Positions 57,118 through 64,000 of a DNA stretch of 64,000 nucleotides are shown in pieces. A model generated the notes under the pieces. It saw nothing but the letters and a program-made list of their open reading frames with translations, had not been told where the DNA came from and did not search any database. The position numbers and the translations under genes are program-made. Numbering within the stretch: the first letter of the stretch is position 1; every line of letters starts with the position of its first letter. Source of the stretch: UBA2966 sp965242505 (GTDB lineage: Bacteria; Pseudomonadota; Alphaproteobacteria; UBA2966); assembly GCA_965242505.1 (NCBI GenBank), contig OZ251449.1:186001-250000 (forward strand), in the 5' to 3' direction.

Positions 57118-58800
57118 ATGAACGAAACGACCGGATGCGACGGGGCCGCCCGACGCCCGCAGGAGGTCGACGTCCTCGTCGTCGGCATGGGGTTCGCCGG
57201 GATGTACATCCTCCATTGCCTGCGCCAGCGCGGCCTGACGGGGCGCGCCTTCGAGGCCGGCGGCGACGTCGGCGGCACCTGGTACTGGAACCGCTACCCC
57301 GGCTGCCGGGTCGACGTGGACAGCGTGCAGTACAGCTACAACTTCTCCGAGGCGCTGACCCGGGACTGGCAGTGGACGGAGAGGTTCGCCTCCCAGCCCG
57401 AGCTGCTCCGCTACGCCAACCACGTCGCCGACCGCTTCGACCTGCGCCGCGACGCGAAGTTCGACACGCGCGTCGTCTCCGCCGAGTTCGACGGCGGGAC
57501 GAACCTGTGGACGCTGAGGACCGACAAGGGGGACGTGGCGTCGGCCCCCTACTGCATCATGGCCACCGGCAGCCTGTCGACGCCGTACAAGCCCCCCTTT
57601 CCCGGGATCGAGGACTTCCGCGGCGAGTGGCATCACACCGGCGCGTGGCCGCGCGAGGGGGTCCGCTTCGGCGGCAAGCGGGTGGGCGTCGTCGGCACCG
57701 GGTCGACGGGCATCCAGGCCATTCCCGTCATCGCCGCGGAGGCCGCGCGCCTGACGGTGTTCCAGCGGACGCCGCAGTACACCACGCCCGCCCGCAACCG
57801 GCCGATGACGCCCGGCGAGCAAGGCGCGTTCAATGCCCGCCGCGCCCAGTGGCATGACGAGGTCCGCGACACCTTCACGGCGATGACGGGCTTTCCCATA
57901 CCCACCAGGACCGTCCGCGACGACACGCCGGAGGAGCGCCGGGCCTACTTCGAGAAACGGTGGGAAGAGGGGGGGATGCCCCAGGCCATGCTGGCGGCCT
58001 ACAAGGACGTCAACACAGACCGGGAGGCCAATGCCGCCGTGGCCGACTTCGTGCGCGACAAGATCCGCGAGATCGTGAAGGACCCCGAGGTCGCGGAACG
58101 GCTCTGTCCGCCGAAGGACCTGCCGATCGGCTCGAAACGCCCGCCCATCGACACCGACTACTACGAGACCTACAACCGGGACAACGTCTCCCTGGTGGAC
58201 CTCGGGCGCGCCCCGATCGAGCGCATCACGCCGCGCGGCGTCAGGACCGCCGACGGCGAGCACGAGCTCGACGTCATCGTCTTCGCGACCGGTTTCGACG
58301 CCATGACCGGAGCGCTGCTGGCGATCGACATCCGGACCGGCGACGGCGCCTCCCTGAAGGACGCGTGGTCGGACGGGCCGGACACCTATCTCGGCCTGAT
58401 GGTGGCGGGTCTGCCCAACCTGTTCATGATCAACGGGCCGGGCAGCCCGTCGGTCAAGACGAACATGATCCTCGCCATCGAACAGCACACCGACTGGATC
58501 ATGGACCTGATCGGCCATCTCTCCGCGCGCGGCCTCAACCGGGTCGAGGCGACGGAACGCGCCCAGACCGCATGGGTCGCGCACGCCTGCGAGGTCGCCG
58601 ACGCGACCTTGATGCCGGTCGCGGATTCCTGGTACGTCGGCGCCAACGTGCCGGGCAAGAAGAGGGTCTACATGCCCTACTTCGGCGGCTTCGGCAGGTA
58701 TCGCAGGCTCTGCGACGAGATCGCCGCCGACGGCTATCGCGGGTTCGTCCTGTCGCGGGCGGGGGCCGCCGAGGCGACCGCCGGCGTCGCCGCGGAATAG
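57118..58800 (+). CDS. Flavin-containing monooxygenase, Baeyer-Villiger type
   Basis: 560 residues with two dinucleotide folds. FAD fold GMGFAGMY near residue 20 and NADP fold GVVGTGSTGIQ near 195. Between them lies the type I Baeyer-Villiger fingerprint FxGxxxHxxxWP, seen as FRGEWHHTGAWP. The family inserts one oxygen next to a ketone to make an ester or lactone. It follows the reductase gene by 111 bases but uses its own NADPH, so the two need not work together. The likely role is catabolism of cyclic or aliphatic ketones; the substrate is not predictable. Confidence 0.93.
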   Translation: MNETTGCDGAARRPQEVDVLVVGMGFAGMYILHCLRQRGLTGRAFEAGGDVGGTWYWNRYPGCRVDVDSVQYSYNFSEALTRDWQWTERFASQPELLRYANHVADRFDLRRDAKFDTRVVSAEFDGGTNLWTLRTDKGDVASAPYCIMATGSLSTPYKPPFPGIEDFRGEWHHTGAWPREGVRFGGKRVGVVGTGSTGIQAIPVIAAEAARLTVFQRTPQYTTPARNRPMTPGEQGAFNARRAQWHDEVRDTFTAMTGFPIPTRTVRDDTPEERRAYFEKRWEEGGMPQAMLAAYKDVNTDREANAAVADFVRDKIREIVKDPEVAERLCPPKDLPIGSKRPPIDTDYYETYNRDNVSLVDLGRAPIERITPRGVRTADGEHELDVIVFATGFDAMTGALLAIDIRTGDGASLKDAWSDGPDTYLGLMVAGLPNLFMINGPGSPSVKTNMILAIEQHTDWIMDLIGHLSARGLNRVEATERAQTAWVAHACEVADATLMPVADSWYVGANVPGKKRVYMPYFGGFGRYRRLCDEIAADGYRGFVLSRAGAAEATAGVAAE

Positions 58801-58803
58801 CGG

Positions 58804-58820
58804 GGCCCGGCCCCCGGGCC
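58804..58820. terminator. GC hairpin between convergent genes
   Basis: GGCCCGG and CCGGGCC with a three-base loop lie between the stop of the monooxygenase and the opposing stop of the YchF-like gene. There is no T-run, so termination is only a suggestion. Confidence 0.35.
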
Positions 58821-58821
58821 T

Positions 58822-59865
58822 TCAGACGTTGAACAGGAAGCGGACGACGTCGCCGTCCCGCATGACGTACCGCCGCCCTTCGGAGCGCAGCCGGCCCGCT
58901 TCCCTGATCGCTTTTTCCGAGCCGAACTCCTTCAATTCGTCGACGTGATAGCACTCGGCGCGGATGAATCCGCGTTCGATGTCCGAGTGCACGGCGCCGC
59001 CCGCCTCGGGCGCCGTGGCGCCCCGGCGGACGATCCACGCGCGCGCCTCCTTGTCGCCGGCGGTGTAGAACGTCGCCAGCCCGAGGGATTCGTTGAGGGC
59101 CCGGGCCAACGGCCCGACGGCGGGCTCCTCCAGCCCCATCGACGCCAGCATCTCGGACCGCTCGTCCTCCGGCAGCTCCGCGATCTCGCGCTCCAACGCC
59201 GCGCAGAGAACGACCGCGGCCCCGCCGTCTCCGGCCACGGCCTCCCGGAGCGCCCGCGCCGGCGCGCCGTCTCCCCGGAGGTCGCTCTCGGCGACGTTGG
59301 CGACGGTCAGCACGGGCTTGGCCGACAGCAACCCGAACCCCCGCAGCGCCAGTTCCTCGGCCGCGCTCCAGCCGCCCGCCGAGACCGGTCGCCCGGCCTC
59401 CACGAGGGCCAGCGCCTTCTCCAGCGCGTCCCGCCGGCGCGCGGCTTCCTCGTCGCCGCCCCGGGCGGCCTTGCGCGCCCGCCGCAGCGAATTCTCGATG
59501 ACGTCGAGGTCCGCGAGGACGAGTTCCAGTTCGAGGTTCGAGCGGGCGGACGCCGGATCCGCCGTTTCGCCGAAACAGTCGACCACGTGGCAGAGCGCGG
59601 CGACCGTCCGGATGTGGGCCAGGACCGCCGCATGGGCGCCGCCGCCCGCCGGGATACCCGGGATGTCGACCAGCTCCAGGCGGGCCGGCACGATCTTCCG
59701 CGTCGGCACGAACCGGGCGATCTCGCGCAGGCGCGGGTCGGGGATGTCGGCCTGACCGACGTTGGGGCCGAGGGCGCCGGTCTTGACCGCCGCGGCGTGC
59801 GCCGTGAGCGCCTGGAACAGGCATGTCTTGCCGCTTCCCGGGAGTCCGACGATCCCGCATTCCAT
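58822..59865 (-). CDS. YchF/Obg-family GTPase-like protein
   Basis: 347 residues. It resembles YchF in order and length: G domain with P-loop GLPGSGKT, PNVGQADIPDPRL after switch I, LVDIPGIPAGGGAHAAVLAHIR, VANVAESDL in place of an NKxD motif, a coiled-coil hairpin in the middle, and a C-terminal TGS-like domain ending GFIRAECYHVDEL and DGDVVRFLFNV. The P-loop differs from the usual GLPNVGKS of YchF. That, and the shorter length, suggest a divergent paralogue rather than the housekeeping YchF. YchF proteins bind ribosomes and ATP; whether this one does is not known. Confidence 0.82.
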   Translation of the reverse strand: MECGIVGLPGSGKTCLFQALTAHAAAVKTGALGPNVGQADIPDPRLREIARFVPTRKIVPARLELVDIPGIPAGGGAHAAVLAHIRTVAALCHVVDCFGETADPASARSNLELELVLADLDVIENSLRRARKAARGGDEEAARRRDALEKALALVEAGRPVSAGGWSAAEELALRGFGLLSAKPVLTVANVAESDLRGDGAPARALREAVAGDGGAAVVLCAALEREIAELPEDERSEMLASMGLEEPAVGPLARALNESLGLATFYTAGDKEARAWIVRRGATAPEAGGAVHSDIERGFIRAECYHVDELKEFGSEKAIREAGRLRSEGRRYVMRDGDVVRFLFNV

Positions 59866-59993
59866 GGAACTCGAGCCCCCGTAAAAGATTCGACGCGCGG
59901 CGCGACCGCCTCGCGCTGTTTACAAGCGCCGGCTTTCGGGTACAAATCCCGCGTCCGGCGGCCTTCGCCCGCCGGGCGGAGAGGACGGACGCC

Positions 59994-60461
59994 GTGTGGA
60001 AAGGCATGGGAACGACGGGCGGGGCCGCGCGCCGGATGCTGCTGGCGGCGCTGTTGTCGGTGGCGGCCGGCGCCGACGCCAACGCCAACGCGGTCACGGG
60101 CAACACGCTCCTCAACCACTGCGAGACGGGGGAAGGAACGGGGCTGGAAGCGGCCATTCCCTTCGGAACCTGTCTCGGGTTCTCCAGCGCGGTGATGGAA
60201 GTCATGATCTCCAACGGGCGGCGCGGAGGGCGGAACGGGCGCGTCGAGGGAAGGGCCGGCGTCGACGGCGGCGCGCGGCGCGGACGCCTGGGCGGCCGCG
60301 AGGCCTGCTTTCCCGAGGGGACCGCCCCCGGCGAGGCGCGCGACGCCGCGAAGCGGTTTCTCGAGGCGCATCCCGACAGGCTGAGCGAGGCGGCCGCCGA
60401 CCTCGTGGCCGAGGCCTTGGCGGGCGCGTTTCCCTGCGAACAGGGCGCACACCCCCGATGA
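59994..60461 (+). CDS. Secreted Rap1a-like protein
   Basis: 155 residues from a GTG at 59994 that has a good AGAGGA site; an ATG at 60006 is a weaker alternative. A signal peptide (MLLAALLSVAAGADANA) leads to NAVTGNTLLNHCET and, after a glycine/arginine-rich insert, ACFPEGTAPGEARDAAKRF and a final PC. These are the features of the Rap1a/Tai-like small periplasmic family, which includes type VI immunity proteins but also many proteins of unknown role. No type VI effector is near. The RNGRVEGRAG insert is unusual. Its TGA overlaps the next ATG. Confidence 0.65.
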   Translation: MWKGMGTTGGAARRMLLAALLSVAAGADANANAVTGNTLLNHCETGEGTGLEAAIPFGTCLGFSSAVMEVMISNGRRGGRNGRVEGRAGVDGGARRGRLGGREACFPEGTAPGEARDAAKRFLEAHPDRLSEAAADLVAEALAGAFPCEQGAHPR

Positions 60462-61258
60462 AGGACAAGAGGGTCCTGGTGATCGCGCCTTTCCCCGTGG
60501 GCGAGGAACACCTCGCCTTGCGCCGGGAGCAGCGCGCGTCCACCGAGCTCGGACCCGGGATCGCGTTCGACTATCGGCCGGTGAAGGTCAGCGGGCGCAA
60601 CCTGATCAGCCCCTACGAATGGCCCATCGGGGAGACGGCCGTGCTGGAGGCCGGCCTCGCCGCCGCGGACGAGGGCTACGATGCCGTCTGCGTCGACACC
60701 ACGGGCGACACCGGCGTCGCCGCGCTCCGCTCCATCCTCGACATCCCGGTCATCGGGGCGGCGCGCGCCTCGTTCCTGACGGCCATGCTGCTCGGCGACA
60801 GGTTCTCGATCGTCGCCATGTGGGACCGCTGGAACGACGCCTACCGCAGGACCATCGACGAGCTCGGCATCCGCCACAAGTTCGCCTCTGTGCGGGACAT
60901 CGGCGCGACGCCCGACAACCGCGGCCTCATGGCGGGCAAGGAGGACGCCTTTCCCCGGCTCGCGGAAGCGGCCCGTCTCTGCGTCGACGAGGACGGCGCC
61001 GACGTCGTCTGCCTCGGCTCGACGACGATGCACCGGGCCCACGCATACCTGAAGGAGCGGCTGGAGGTTCCCCTGATCGATCCGGGGCCCCTCACCTACA
61101 AGATCGCCGAGGCGCTCCTCGGACTCGGGCTTTCCCACGGCCGGCGGGCGCATGGCGGACCGGCGATCCGCGTCGACGACACCCTGCGCGCCATGGCCGT
61201 GTCCGGGGCCGCTTTCGGCGCTGGCGCCTCGATCACGAAAATGTTACCGAAAAGATGA
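60458..61258 (+). CDS. Asp/Glu/hydantoin racemase-family protein
   Basis: 266 residues, ATG overlapping the stop of the upstream gene. Two similar alpha/beta lobes are visible: VLVIAPFPVGEEHLALRRE at the start, the first-site CVDTTGDTGVAALRSILDIP with Cys, and the second site VCLGSTTMHRAHAYL. In classical racemases the second site has a Cys where this protein has Ser (LGSTTM), so a decarboxylase- or isomerase-like member is possible. The family is secure, the reaction is not. The next gene is on the other strand. Confidence 0.8.
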   Translation: MKDKRVLVIAPFPVGEEHLALRREQRASTELGPGIAFDYRPVKVSGRNLISPYEWPIGETAVLEAGLAAADEGYDAVCVDTTGDTGVAALRSILDIPVIGAARASFLTAMLLGDRFSIVAMWDRWNDAYRRTIDELGIRHKFASVRDIGATPDNRGLMAGKEDAFPRLAEAARLCVDEDGADVVCLGSTTMHRAHAYLKERLEVPLIDPGPLTYKIAEALLGLGLSHGRRAHGGPAIRVDDTLRAMAVSGAAFGAGASITKMLPKR

Positions 61259-61353
61259 TTTTTTGGTTGCACACCTTGCACGGTTTCCGTACGATTCCGG
61301 AATAGCATGGCGCGCGTGCGTCCGGACGCCGGCGACGGATCCCCCCGTCCGCC

Positions 61354-62055
61354 TCAGACCCCCAGGCGCCGGTGCTGGACCGCGACGTTCTCCCGCAATT
61401 CCCCCGAAGAGCCCGACCAGACGATACGGCCCTTCTCGATGACGTAGTGGCGGTCGGCGATGCGCGTCAGCGCCTTGACGTTCTTGTCGATGATGAGGAT
61501 GGACTGGCCCGCCTCCTTGAGGCGCTCGAGCGCGCGCCAGATCCCGGCGCGGACGAGGGGGGCCAGACCTTCCGTCGCCTCGTCGAGGATGAGAAGGCGC
61601 GGGTTGGTCATCAGCGTGCGGGCGATGGCCAGCATCTGCTGTTCTCCGCCGGACAGCCGGTCGCCCATGTGCGCGCGGCGCTCACGCAGGGCGGGAAAGA
61701 GCGCGAACACCCGCTCCAGCGTCCAGGGGCCGGCGCTCGCGGACCGGTTGGCGGCCGTCGCCACGAGGTTCTCCCGGACCGACAGGTTCGGAAAGACCTG
61801 CCGACCCTCGGGAACGAGGCCGAGCCCGGCCCGCGCCACCTTGTAGGACGGCAGGCCCGTGATGGCGACGCCGTCGAGGGCGATGGCGCCGGCGTGAGGA
61901 CGGACGAGACCCATGATCGAGCGGACCGTGGTCGTCTTGCCCATCCCGTTCCGCCCCAGCAGCGTCACCACCTCGCCCGCCCCGACGGCGAGCGACACGC
62001 CGAACAGCACCTGGCTCGGACCGTAGGAGGTTTCGATGTCGTCGACCGTCAGCAC
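61354..62055 (-). CDS. livF: Branched-chain amino acid ABC transporter ATP-binding protein
   Basis: 233-residue LivF-type ATPase of the HAAT family. Walker A GRNGMGKTTT, signature LSGGEQQMLAIAR, Walker B LLILDEATEGLAP, and the LivF trait GLGLVPEGRQVFPNLSVREN. The other components of such a transporter (livG, livM, livH, substrate binder) are absent on the upstream side; the sequence to the right is a truncated dioxygenase gene and foreign DNA. It may serve a transporter encoded elsewhere or be left over from a broken operon. The start is the ATG at 62055. Confidence 0.9.
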   Translation of the reverse strand: MLTVDDIETSYGPSQVLFGVSLAVGAGEVVTLLGRNGMGKTTTVRSIMGLVRPHAGAIALDGVAITGLPSYKVARAGLGLVPEGRQVFPNLSVRENLVATAANRSASAGPWTLERVFALFPALRERRAHMGDRLSGGEQQMLAIARTLMTNPRLLILDEATEGLAPLVRAGIWRALERLKEAGQSILIIDKNVKALTRIADRHYVIEKGRIVWSGSSGELRENVAVQHRRLGV

Positions 62056-62211
62056 CGACCGGCGTCTTCCCTGCCCGAGGGGAACATCGCGCCACTATCG
62101 GGGACGCGGCCCCGACCCGCAACGCCCCCCCGAGTCCGGCGCCGGTCGCGCGAGGCTCGCGCCGGTGCTAGATTCGTCCGGATTCGCCATCGAACCCCCG
62201 CGGAGGCGTCC

Positions 62212-62286
62212 ATGCCGTCACGATCGGCCGCGACCTGGGAAGCGCCGCCGCCCCTTCCCGACGGACACTATGTCGGCGGGCGCGTG
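62212..62286 (+). pseudogene. 5' fragment of a Rieske aromatic-ring dioxygenase alpha subunit
   Basis: The ATG at 62212 opens a frame whose first 25 residues, MPSRSAATWEAPPPLPDGHY and then VGGRV, match the conserved N-terminus of Rieske oxygenase large subunits (W-PPPLPDGHYVD-RIY). At about 62287 the similarity ends, the base composition drops and the frame stops at 62388. The rest of the gene is not in the window. An insertion appears to have split it. The electron-transfer partner could have been the reductase at 56.0 kb, but that is guesswork. Confidence 0.6.
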
Positions 62287-62299
62287 GTCAAATTGACCA
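62285..62299. repeat. 15-base perfect palindrome at an insertion junction
   Basis: TGGTCAA-A-TTGACCA lies exactly where similarity to the Rieske gene ends and the AT-rich segment begins. It could be the end of an integrated element or an operator. No matching copy is seen elsewhere in the window. Confidence 0.55.
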
Positions 62300-62487
62300 A
62301 GATCAGTGAGGGTTGTAGAGTGTTTGCCTCCATCTTCAACTTTCGTTTGGATTGGATGTTGCAGAATTTTCAAATGCGATTGCCCTAGTTTAGGGTTGAC
62401 AAGCCGGGCGGAGGCAGATATCGGAGCGTAGTCGCACTCATCCTGCCAACCGATAAAACACATTCAAGCGCGAGGTAAAGCGATCAA

Positions 62488-62859
62488 ATGAACGAGATTC
62501 TCGACAGGATCGAAAGAATGGTCAAGCCGGGGATGAAAATTCCCAAGCCGAAAGCGCGTGCGGACTATATAGTAAAAGGATGGGGAAGACGGAAAGGAGA
62601 ACGAGCTCTTATCTATAAGATATCAAATCATAAGTACCAGGATCGTCCGTATGAAAAGGGAATAACTGTGGGGGAATTTGTTCAAGCGTTCAATCATCTC
62701 CATGAGACGGGCAGTTTCAGTCGCTCGTGGTTTGAAAGTAATATGATTCGCTGTCAAGCGGAAGGTGGTTGCAATTTTACTTCTATTGGCGGTATCTTCA
62801 AGATTCTTGGATGTGCTGAACATAGTCCAGGAGTATATAAAAAGATTTCTAATTGTTAA
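62488..62859 (+). CDS. Hypothetical protein in low-GC segment
   Basis: 123 residues, basic, with three Cys near the end (RCQAEGGCNF and GCAEHS) and a final SNC. No family is recognised. GC content is far below the rest of the window, and codon use includes many A/T-ending codons, so it is foreign to this chromosome. No ribosome site stands out near 62475. It sits between the palindrome and the ankyrin gene in what looks like the first part of an inserted element. Confidence 0.65.
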   Translation: MNEILDRIERMVKPGMKIPKPKARADYIVKGWGRRKGERALIYKISNHKYQDRPYEKGITVGEFVQAFNHLHETGSFSRSWFESNMIRCQAEGGCNFTSIGGIFKILGCAEHSPGVYKKISNC

Positions 62860-62946
62860 TTTGATCGTATTTTCGGCACTTTGTTAATCGCGATCAGTAG
62901 ATGAGGGCTACGGTTGGCCCCTACAACTCGAACTAGAGAACTGCCC

Positions 62947-63021
62947 ATGCTCGCCATTCGCGTCGACCTGACATTCGCCCTGGCGCTGACGGCATCCGCG
63001 CCCATCTTCGCCGATGGATAG
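62947..63021 (+). CDS. Orphan signal-peptide reading frame upstream of the ankyrin gene
   Basis: 24 residues: MLAIRVDLTFALALTASAPI and FADG, then TAG at 63019-63021. It is a perfect signal peptide in a frame one base off from the ankyrin ORF, which starts within its last codons (ATG at 63014). Removal of the extra GATG would join the two as FAD-SLLAAAK, the natural layout of exported ankyrin proteins. So this is either a frameshifted signal peptide or a coupled leader. Confidence 0.55.
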   Translation: MLAIRVDLTFALALTASAPIFADG

Positions 63022-63934
63022 TCTGCTTGCGGCGGATAGTCTGCTTGCGGCGGCGAAAGGCGGGACCGCTTCCGAAGTGAGCGCTGCGATAGCCGCCGGT
63101 GCCGACCCGAACGCCCGCGAGGAAGGCGGCCTTACGCCGCTTCATGTGGCGGCGTGGTTGAATCCCAAGCCTTCGGTTGTCGTGGCGCTGATAGAGGATG
63201 GCGCGGACCCGAACGCCCGCACTGAAACCGGCGCGACGCCACTTCATTGGGCGGCGGAGAAGAACCCCAAGCCTTCGGTTGTTGTGACGCTGATCAAGGC
63301 CGGCGCTGACCCGAACGCCCGTACCGAAGGCGGCGTAACGCCGCTTCATGCAGCAGCGTCCAACAACCCCGAGCCTTCGGTTGTCGTGGCGCTGATCGAA
63401 GGCGGTGCGGATCCGAACGCCCGTAACGAAGATGGCGTGACGCCGCTTCATTGGGCTGCGATGGACTACCCCAAGCTTTCCACCGCCAGCGCCCGCCGTG
63501 CGATTCGCGCGGTTGTCGAGGCACTGATCAAAGCCGGTGCCAACATTGGGGCCCGCGACGTCGATGGCAAGACGCCGCTTCATATGGCGGTGGGGAACAA
63601 CCCCGAAGCTACCACCGCCAGCTCCCGCCGCGAGATTCGCGCGGTTGTCGAGGCACTGATCGAAGCCGGCGCGGACCCGAACGCCCGCACTGAATATGGC
63701 GAGACACCGCTTCATATGGCAGTGGGGAACAACCCCGAGCTTTGGCCTTGGATTGTTCCCGCTGCCAGTGCCCGCCGTGAGATTTGCGCGGTTGTCGAGG
63801 CGCTGATTGAAGCCGGCGCGGACCCGAAAGCCCGCAACAAGCACGGCGCAATGCCTTTCGATTATGCGAGAGACAACGAGGCGTTGCGGGGAACCGATGT
63901 CTACTGGCGATTGAACGAAGCCCGGTTCGAGTAA
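63014..63934 (+). CDS. Ankyrin-repeat protein
   Basis: 306 residues of ankyrin repeats and little else. Seven or so units of the form G-TPLHxAA followed by VVEALIEAGADPNAR are seen; two units near residues 155-220 carry an extra TASARR-type insertion. Such proteins bind other proteins and are often exported. Here the signal peptide is in a different frame (62947-63021), so the product from the ATG at 63014 would stay in the cytoplasm unless the frameshift is bypassed. The first 13 codons contain an 18-base perfect tandem duplication (63017-63052) encoding DSLLAA twice. Downstream to 64000 nothing is seen. Confidence 0.88.
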   Translation: MDSLLAADSLLAAAKGGTASEVSAAIAAGADPNAREEGGLTPLHVAAWLNPKPSVVVALIEDGADPNARTETGATPLHWAAEKNPKPSVVVTLIKAGADPNARTEGGVTPLHAAASNNPEPSVVVALIEGGADPNARNEDGVTPLHWAAMDYPKLSTASARRAIRAVVEALIKAGANIGARDVDGKTPLHMAVGNNPEATTASSRREIRAVVEALIEAGADPNARTEYGETPLHMAVGNNPELWPWIVPAASARREICAVVEALIEAGADPKARNKHGAMPFDYARDNEALRGTDVYWRLNEARFE

Positions 63935-64000
63935 GGCCAGCCCCTATCTACTGATTATTGTTTCATCCTCTAGTTGCAGAGCAGGAGCAACGCGACGCTC

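Noticed and set aside
59994..60461. Reading the Rap1a-like protein as a type VI secretion immunity protein.
   Set aside because: No effector or T6SS component is adjacent; membership of the broad family does not by itself show an immunity role.

Overview
This is a 64 kb window of a very GC-rich (by eye near 70%) chromosome. Gene order and gene content point to an alphaproteobacterium, most likely in or near the Rhodospirillales. The evidence is the nuoM-nuoN-birA-coaX-rnj-mce-DUF1467 string at the left end, the tig-clpP-clpX-lon-hup block in the middle, and tkt-gap-pgk, all typical of that class. Genus and species cannot be read from the sequence.

Layout. 0-5.8 kb: end of the complex I operon, translationally coupled to biotin ligase, type III pantothenate kinase, RNase J, methylmalonyl-CoA epimerase and a small membrane protein. 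5.9-10.2 kb: an inserted two-gene AAA ATPase/subtilisin-like protease cassette (IetAS type, a known anti-phage/plasmid-conflict system) flanked by imperfect direct repeats. 10.3-19 kb: an Old Yellow Enzyme, a cold-shock protein, a JmjC/cupin-4 oxygenase, a split acyl-CoA carboxylase (carboxyltransferase, biotin carboxylase, BCCP) with an NMT1/THI5-like binding protein, and a terminase-small-subunit-like HTH ORF that runs in frame into the carboxyltransferase. 19.4-26.5 kb: an SLT-like lipoprotein, then tkt-gap-[YefM-like/YoeB]-pgk and a ROK regulator. 26.6-28.5 kb: duplicated small coiled-coil membrane genes and a DUF1640 protein. 28.8-35.6 kb: tRNA-Val, HU, Lon, ClpX, ClpP, trigger factor and tRNA-Leu, a complete protein quality-control block. 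35.8-42 kb: NAD(P)HX repair enzyme, methyltransferase, a lower-GC PD-(D/E)XK nuclease, amidase and a D-amino-acid dehydrogenase-like FAD enzyme. 42.4-44.4 kb: an inserted DNA methyltransferase-HNH fusion followed by the 3' remnant of a TbpB-like gene. 44.4-62 kb: an ACP/fatty-acyl-AMP ligase/PlsC fusion, aldo/keto reductase, polysaccharide deacetylase, three tandem DHA2 efflux pumps, an internally deleted alpha/beta hydrolase, a phthalate-dioxygenase-reductase-type protein, a Baeyer-Villiger-type monooxygenase, a YchF-like GTPase, a Rap1a-like secreted protein, an Asp/Glu racemase-family protein and an orphan LivF. 62.2-64 kb: a Rieske dioxygenase gene is cut after about 25 codons, and a clearly lower-GC segment begins with a hypothetical gene and an ankyrin-repeat gene.

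The most distinctive global feature is a family of very GC-rich palindromic intergenic repeats: two modules, at least 14 clusters. They fill most gaps between transcription units, supply the stop codon of one gene, bound a gene duplication and bridge one ORF into the next. The best candidates for accessory or defence biology are the IetAS cassette, the methyltransferase-HNH fusion, the lone PD-(D/E)XK nuclease, the toxin-antitoxin pair lodged in the glycolytic operon, and the low-GC segment that starts at 62.29 kb.
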